Source: Gautieria morchelliformis (Eukaryota; Basidiomycota; Agaricomycetes; Gomphales; Gomphaceae). From it: a stretch of 64,000 bases of DNA. Where the stretch lies: NCBI GenBank assembly GCA_015179125.1, contig WHVA01000431.1, forward strand, positions 33,908-97,907, in the 5' to 3' direction. The notes beneath the pieces were generated by a model. That model worked only from the letters and a program-made list of their open reading frames with translations. It made no database searches and had not been told where the DNA came from. The position numbers were made by a program, and so were the translations under genes. Shown in pieces: positions 57,772 through 64,000 of the stretch. The stretch's first letter is position 1. Each line of letters starts with the position of its first letter.

Positions 57772-60502
57772 GTGCACCCCGATGCAATCTTAGGGATGCG
57801 ATTCCTAAGGATATTTGGCATCACCCTGGACTTCTCAAGCCCAGGGACAATCTGTAAGGGGAACGAAATAATCCCCACGGGCAAGGTATCGTTCGACGAT
57901 AACAAGTTGATGAATGAAGGCAAGGGGCCAAGGGTGAGCAGAATCACCCCGGCGCCGAAGCCAAACCTGGCTCATTGAAGCCAGGAGGACGAGTCGCATA
58001 ATGACTCATCCTCGAGCTCGCCCTACAACTGTAGGGAGAGGCGCTCTCACCTGATGGTGAAAGCGATGGTTAAAAGAAAGGCGGTCCCACGTGCCACAGG
58101 ACCTAATAGATACACACAGCGCCTAATGGCTTCTAAGCCAACTACCACCGTCATCCTCATGGATGACGACATCCATCGCCTCCACGAGGAATAGATGGAA
58201 AGGATCACTGACCTAGTCAGTGGTTCCATTAGAACTCCTGCCGCTGCGGGAGATCAACCATGAGATCAATCTCATCGATCCCAACAAACACATGTGGTAT
58301 TGACTACTGAAGTGCCCTGAACATTTCCGAGAGGAACTGTCGGCAAAGATAGAACACTACACCACTGCAAAGTGATGGATCCCGGCAGTTGCACAGCAGG
58401 CTGTACCCATGCTGTGTGTGCCGAAGAAGAATGGTGCATTATGAACCGTTTTCGATCTGCGCCAGCAGAACAAGAACACTGTGAAGGACATTACACCCTT
58501 CCCAGACGAGGATATCATCCGCAGTGACATGGCTCGCTGTCGGTATCGCATGAAACTCGATATGTCTGAAGCATACGAGATTCATCCAGATCACATAGCA
58601 AAGACTGCCTTTGCCACGATCCTTGGCACCTTCAGGAGCCAAGTGATACAGATGGGAGACTGTAATGCTCCATCAATGTTCCAGCGGCTGATGACAGCCA
58701 TATTCTGCGACTGCATAGGTCGCTTCGTCCATGTCTACATGGACGACATATTCATTTTCTCGCTCTCGATACAAGAGCACGAGGAGCACCTCTATATTAT
58801 CTTTGACAGACTGAGGAAGAATCACCTTTTTCTGAGCAAGAAAAAGGTCGATCTCTATTCCATCCGAATGGAGTGCCTCGGCCACATTATTGATGGTCAA
58901 GGTGTACACGTAGACAAGGATAAGATGCAACATATCTGCGAGTGGCGTAGGCCGTGGATGTTCAACAATGTCCAGCGATTCCTCAGGCTAGTACAATACC
59001 TGGCACATTACATGCCATATGTTAGCACATACACGACCCCGTTATCGGGCTGCGGTAACAACCGTCCATTTGAATGGACTCCGCTGCTGACAAATGCTGG
59101 CAAAGCATTCAGGTGTTGGCCTGTAAGGCCCGATCCTGTGTCCAATCAACGCACGGTGCCCCAAGAGCCAATCTGGGTGATCACCGATGGGTCACAAGCC
59201 GGCATCGGTGCGGTCTACGGCCAAGGCCCCAACTGGAAAACCTGTCGGCCAGCCGGCTTCTTGTCAAAGAAGTTCAGTGTTGCTCAGCAACACTACCGGA
59301 CTCATGAGCACAAGAAGATCCCGGTGCTCAAGGCTCTCATGAAATGGGAGGATAAACTGCTGGGACGAAGGTTCACCCTCATCACAGACCACAAAGGGCT
59401 CGAATACTTCGAGACCCAGAAGAGCCTGTCTGACCGCCAGGTCAGATGGTGGGAGTTTCTATCCCATTTCAACTTCAACACTGTACATGTTTACAGTGTA
59501 GAGAACAAGGTAGCAGACTGCCTGTCACGCTACTACGAGAGCGACACGAGGGACAACAGTCACCTGGACCACGTCTTCATAAATGCAGATGCGTGTTTAG
59601 ACCCAGAAGGTGAGCTACTGCCCACAGACCAGTATACTGAGCTGTGAACGGCAGTGACAAGACGGTCTAACCACCTCACGGAGAAGACTGAGGTGCGGAT
59701 ATTGGAATCTGCCACATTAAACGAGGGCTCACAAAAGCCCATGAATGGTGCCGCATCACGCGACGAATCAGCTCAAGAGAGACGTCATCGCTGTCCCCCG
59801 CTCTGTTCTTCAGGGGGGGAAGGAGGCTGATCAAAATCATCATCAATCAAGCACACCAGATAGTTGGTCACTAGGGCCATCTGAAGACATTGAACTACAT
59901 TCGAAAGTCATATTGGTGGCTGGGCATGAGCCCGGACATCGAGTCATTCTGCGCATCATGCGTGAAGTGCCAGATGACGAAAACTGGGCCACAACGGCCC
60001 AAAGGCTTACTACACAGCCTACCCATTCTGGATAGGCCGTGGCAGCTGATTGGCATCGACTTCATGGGGCCCCTGCCCAAATCTAATGACTGTGACTACC
60101 TGATGGTAGTCATCGACCGACTAATGTTGCATGTCCACCTCGTCCCAGCCATGATGAGCGTGTCAGCCAAGGGAGTAGCCTGGCTGTTTCTAAAAGAAAT
60201 CGTTCGGCTCCATGGAGTCCCAGACTCCATCATCTTGGATAGAGACTCAAAGTTCACATCAATCTTCTGGCGTGAACTACAGCGACTCATGGGGACTAAG
60301 CTCCTCGTGTCGACTGCCTTCCATCCCAACGGATGGAGCAACCGAGCGCGCAAACCACTCGATCGGACAGATATTGCGTGCGGTAGTCAGGGACGATCAG
60401 AAGGATTGGGCATTGAAATGCCCAATGGTTGAGGTCGCCCTCAACAGCAACGTCAGCGCAACCACAGGGTTTGCGCCCTTTGAGCTGAACCACGGCTATA
60501 TG
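57772..60502 (+). pseudogene. Gypsy-1 copy T: protease end, RT, RNase H, integrase
   Basis: Starts in the protease C-terminal part (AILGMRFLRIFGITLDF), then TGA at 57976-57978 with the frame open beyond it (SQEDESHNDSSSSSP). The RT N-terminal part follows (AVAQQAVPMLCVPKKNG-like, with TGA near 58442). The frame 58481-59647 (388 codons) contains RMKLDMSEAYE, the catalytic VYMDDIFIF, thumb LGHIIDGQGV, RNase H VITDGSQAGIGAVYG, ITDHKGLEYF and VADCLSRYY. Integrase runs from ~59860: CASCVKCQMTKTGPQRPKG, GIDFMGPLPKSND (first Asp), ILDRDSKFTSIFW (second Asp), and a one-base loss near 60328 before ATERANHSIG (Glu). It ends at FELNHGYM, where X is inserted. The 5' end is cut at 57772. Confidence 0.88.
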
Positions 60503-60719
60503 TGTAAATATATCTATCTTAGGCCTCAGGTCACAGACAACAGAACTTGACCAAGGTGTGGTATTCTGATGCTAGTAGTGACAGTGTAAGGGTAAGATGC
60601 ATGGGAACCGCTGGCCGGTTCCCATGCATAAACTATACAGTGGGTCCCTAAGGGGCCCACTGGGATTATGTAATAACTATTGTACATGTAGATACACAGG
60701 TTATTTACACCCTCCCCCT
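60503..60719 (-). mobile_element. 3' LTR of Gypsy-1 copy X
   Basis: 217 bp, TGTAAATATATC to TTATTTACA on the plus strand. It lies directly after ATATG of the interrupted integrase gene and before CCCTCCCCCTCT (60720-60731), the complement of the polypurine tract. Confidence 0.88.
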
Positions 60720-60745
60720 CTATAGATAACTATAGGGGTTGACTA

Positions 60746-62703
60746 TTACTCATAGAGGTCGTCCATGAGGGAGTCCTCTAGAGTGGCCGATACGACGTCG
60801 TCATCGTCGTACGGGGCCGGAGGAGCACGTGACTCCTCCAGGGGCACCTCCGCATCGTCGGTGGTGATCGGGTGATGCTGGTCGGCCTCACCACTCGTGG
60901 CGGTCTCTGCTGGGACGCTGGGACCCGTGTCCTCGCGGAGCATGCCCTCAACGGCTGGGTCTCTGTTTGAGGAGGGGGCCGGAAGCGCACCAGCTCTTGG
61001 TCGAGCTGGGCGTGAGTGAGGGGTTGCAGCACTGCGGCCCTCACGTGGCTGGTCTCGATGACCTTTTGTTGGCCCTCACGGGCGGCGGCACTGAATGCTG
61101 CGCCGGTGATGCTGCGCTGAATGTAATGTTCAATGCGCGCTGCTCGCTCGCGAGTGACTCCCACGTAGCGGGCCAGCCATCTCGCGATCTCCACGAGTGG
61201 GATGTCGGGGCTGGCTCGGCCCTCCACGGGAACGGGCCCATGATTGAGAGCCGCAGGGTGGTGCTCTGAGGCGTCAGCACTTCCCTGGTGTCGACGAGGC
61301 TCGACCATTGGTCTGTCGAGCTGAAGAGGTCGAGTAGCCTCCCCTTAGCGGTGATGCAACCCCTTTGACCCGGGGTGCAAGGGCCTTCAACCACATCCAG
61401 ACGTCCATGTCGTCTAGGTTGAAGGTGCCATCCCGTTGTCACGGATGGCGGAGGGGATTCCTTCAGGGTTGTGTATCCAACCCTTCAGGATGGCGCGATA
61501 TCATGTGGGGTACCGCCTGCTATCACGAGACAATCCCTTTTGGGATTGCGAGCACGTTGTTTGCGCTCGATGCGTTTGAATACGCCGATCATCTCGCACG
61601 TACGCGCGATCTGTGGCGTTTCTTTTGCCTGCGCTATGAGTTTGACGAAGCGGGGTTCGTCGAGCGGGCAGACGTCGTACCATTGGGTACGACGTTGTTG
61701 GGCCTTTCCTACCGGTCGTGGTAGGAGGCCCGTCTCGGAGATCGGTGGATCTCCGAGTGGGATGAGCCTTCCCTCCCCTGGGTATGGAGGATGAACAGAC
61801 TCAACTGTCCCCGCCGGCGGAGGTAGGGCCATGCCAGGCCCAATGTACTGGGCCTCAACCTGTGCTATCCACCGCTGAAGGGTGGGGTCGTGGATGGTGT
61901 GCGACGATGACGCCGCTAGGTAAGCGCTGATTGCGCTTTCCTTCGCAATGGCTAGGCCATTGACGGTGTGGAGGGAGCCGCGCAATTTCTTGGGCTTCTT
62001 CTTTGGCTGCTCTGCCAGCCGCTGTGCCCGTTCGGGTCGTATGTCTTCCAGACGGACGAGTCAGACTCCCATCCATCTAGGACGCCGTACGCAGAGTCGG
62101 AAGGTGCGCTCTGCCCTCCGTTGTTGTCGTGGTGGGTGTTGGCGCCAACAATCGGGATGCGAGCCCCGATGTTGCGCGCGCCGGCAACGGCGCCGTCGGT
62201 GAGGTGAAGATGGCCCGGCCACTGGGTCTGTGGCTGGGTCATGTCCGGCCTTTTCGAGGCAGCGTGGACCAGGGTAACCTGGAGCTGGGCTGCACTCAGC
62301 TGCTGCTCCAGCTCCTTGATCCTGGGCGCTCGGTTACGAGCGCGTTGTCGCGGTCCTCGACCGTGCGTTCTAGCTCCTGGACCTCTTTTTGAGGTCGTGG
62401 ACTTCCCGGAGAGGCTCCTCCCGTGTGTCACGCACGATGCCCCGTGGGAGCCACCCCCAGGCAGCATCGACGGCGTCGCCGATGTCCTCATCCCGCAATT
62501 TGACCTTGCGGTGCCGGTCGCGGCCCTAAGGTGCACGGCGTAGTCCGCGCACGTCGCGCAATCGTCCGGGTGGACGATGGCGAGGGCGTCCTCCCATCCC
62601 ACGATAGTCCAGTGCTCCTGGTCTATCGGAGCACGGAGAATGTCCGCGCCCCTTGTCTCGGGGCCGTTGTTCGCGTTGTGGACGTTGACGGGTCAACGTC
62701 CAT
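60746..62703 (-). pseudogene. ORF3 of Gypsy-1 copy X, full span with frameshifts
   Basis: Start ATG at 62703, 144 bp after the pol stop; natural stop TAA at 60746, 27 bp before the LTR, after SLMDDLYE. It spans about 650 codons. N-terminal WEDALAIVHPDDCATC, coiled coil IKELEQQLSAAQ, WESDSSVWKTYDP, then the core seen in copy T: VHPPYPGEGRLIPLGD, GLLPRPVGKAQQRRTQWYDV, RARNPKRDCLVIAGGTPHDI and DVWMWLKALAP-like text. The C-terminal part, lost from T, is EIARWLARYVGVTRERAARI, EHYIQRSITGAAFS and LTHAQLDQELVRFRPPP, then an acidic end. At least four frameshifts. The helical C-terminal part with EIARWLARYVGV may be a folded domain. No known family recognised. Confidence 0.75.
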
Positions 62704-62847
62704 CCCATCTTTGGGGGGCATCATCTTCATGGGTAGATGATGGTGGTGGTTGCTTCCAAGAAGTGATGCGCCCTCGGAAAGATCCAAGGTGAAAATTTAA
62801 CTGCGCCGTGGCCGGCGCGTCACGTGGTCTTCACGTGACAGACGCGT

Positions 62848-63998
62848 CTAGCGGCTTCTGGGGAGGTCGCGTGGCTTGCCCACCCCCCGAAGCTCTAGGT
62901 AGCTATCCAGGGCTTCAAGGTCCTTGCAGGACGACATGGGTTCCCATGTCACATCACCTAAGGTCCAACGGACCTGGAATTCCAGGTCCGTCGAGTTTAT
63001 CCATCAATGCGCGATAATCTCGTCGACGAGCCACTCCTCATCGTCATTTGCTCCAAAGTCATAAAATGACTTGGCCTCACGACGAGGGAATAACTCGTTG
63101 TTGTTAGCCTCGTATCACCGTACGAGGCTGGAATGGAAGACCGGTGAAATGCGACGGCTTTTCAGTTCGTCGGGAAGATCAAGGGTCACCGTCGAGACGT
63201 CATTGTGAGCCGACTAATTTCTGGCTCTTCCTTTCGGGAGAGTTAGGTTTTGTGTTGAAAGGTAGACGCGGTCGTTGGCCGCATACCTGTCGCTCGCCAT
63301 ACGTTTCTTATTTGCGTGAAACATTTGCGTCACTCGATGCTCTATGATTGCATCGTGTGCCGCTATCAGGTTCCATTTTGCCTGATGTGCGAACCGGGCC
63401 ACCCCCTTGAACGGGGTGTCTGCGGCTATGGGAAGGTCTATCCGTGGCATATAGCCGTGGATCAGCTCGAAAGGTGCGAACCCTGTGGTCGCACTGCTGT
63501 TGCTGTTGAGGGCGACCTCAACCATTGGGCATTTCACTGCCCAATCCTTCTGACGTCTCTGATGACCGCAGGCAATATCTGGCCGATCGAGCGGTTTGCC
63601 CGCTTGGTTGCTCCATCCGTTTGTGGATGGAAGGCAGTTGACATGAGGAGCTTAGTCCCCATGAGTCGCTGGAGTTCACGCCAGAAGATCGACGTGAATT
63701 TTGAGTCTCTGTCCAAGATGATGGAGTCGGGAACTCCATGCAGTCGGATGACCTCCTTCAGAACAGCCAGGCTACTCCCTTGGCTGACACGCTCGTCGTG
63801 GTTGGCACGAGGTGTACGAGCGACGTTAGTCGGTCAATGACTACGATAAGGTAGTCGCAGTCGTTAGATTTGGGCAGGGGCCCCATGAAGTCGATGCCAA
63901 TCGACTGCCACGGCCTATCCGGAATGGGTAGGCTGTGTAGTAGGCCTTTGGGCCGTTGTGGCCCGGTTTTTGTCATCTGACACCTCACGCACGATGTG
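62848..63998 (-). pseudogene. Gypsy-1 copy X: integrase and chromodomain
   Basis: From the right edge: CQMTKTGPQRPKGLLHSLP, GIDFMGPLPKSNDCDYL, DRDSKFTSIFWRELQRLMG, ATKRANRSIGQIL (the catalytic Glu position reads Lys), EVALNSNSSATTGFAPFELI, then HGYMPRIDLP uninterrupted at the place where X itself entered copy T. A chromodomain EEWLVDEIIAHRWINST..VRWTLGDVTWEPMSS ends at TAG 62848. Frame changes near 63720, 63540 and 63215. The rest of pol lies beyond the window. Confidence 0.85.
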
Positions 63999-64000
63999 CA

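Noticed and set aside
60778..61308. Separate 176-codon gene at the left end of copy X
   Set aside because: It is one frame of the C-terminal part of ORF3, shown by continuity with copies T and Y.

Overview
The window reads as repeat-rich chromosomal DNA of a basidiomycete fungus, probably an agaricomycete. The signs are short GT-AG introns of about 42-70 bp, a KDZ-type transposase with its cysteine-cluster domains, an RTC4-like protein, a NACHT/ankyrin gene, fungal-type Copia and chromodomain Gypsy elements, a fungal LINE and a Helitron-like element. No tRNA, rRNA or CRISPR array was seen. Nearly every recognisable gene is broken, cut or interrupted by a mobile element. Domain names come from reading motifs by eye; no database search was run.

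Layout. 1-11062: a partial LTR, a six-exon Zn2Cys6-like gene, two tandem-repeat blocks, an F-box gene relic, and a C2H2-like zinc-finger gene whose upstream region is part of an inverted duplication. 11063-24522: a nest in which a minus-strand Gypsy-1 copy (Y) has been hit by two ~490-bp solo LTRs, one almost intact Copia element, and a plus-strand Gypsy-1 copy (Z). 24813-33577: a candidate non-autonomous Helitron holding a full-length second Gypsy family (Gypsy-2, 25114-31649), a 17-bp minisatellite and a third ~490-bp solo LTR. 33584-36785: a Helitron-like 5' module followed by a decayed KDZ transposase gene. 37208-43507: minus-strand host-like genes (RTC4-like, glycosyltransferase relic, a basic/acidic protein of unknown role).

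43508-63998 is dominated by two more Gypsy-1 copies, T and X. X is inserted in the integrase gene of T. The two halves of T and the two ends of X now lie 14.7 kb apart in opposite orientation, and both junctions carry the same 5-bp target duplication (ATATG), so the locus has been inverted since insertion. Between them are a TUP1-like WD40 relic, a NACHT-ankyrin relic with about 21 ankyrin units of 99 bp, and a LINE that is itself split by a 1277-bp solo LTR.

Gypsy-1 can be pieced together from its copies as LTR, gag with CCHC knuckle, protease, an in-frame TGA, RT, RNase H, integrase, chromodomain, a stop, a separate ORF of roughly 650 codons (ORF3), polypurine tract, LTR. The conserved TGA between protease and RT, and ORF3 with its conserved end, are the most interesting and possibly undescribed features here.
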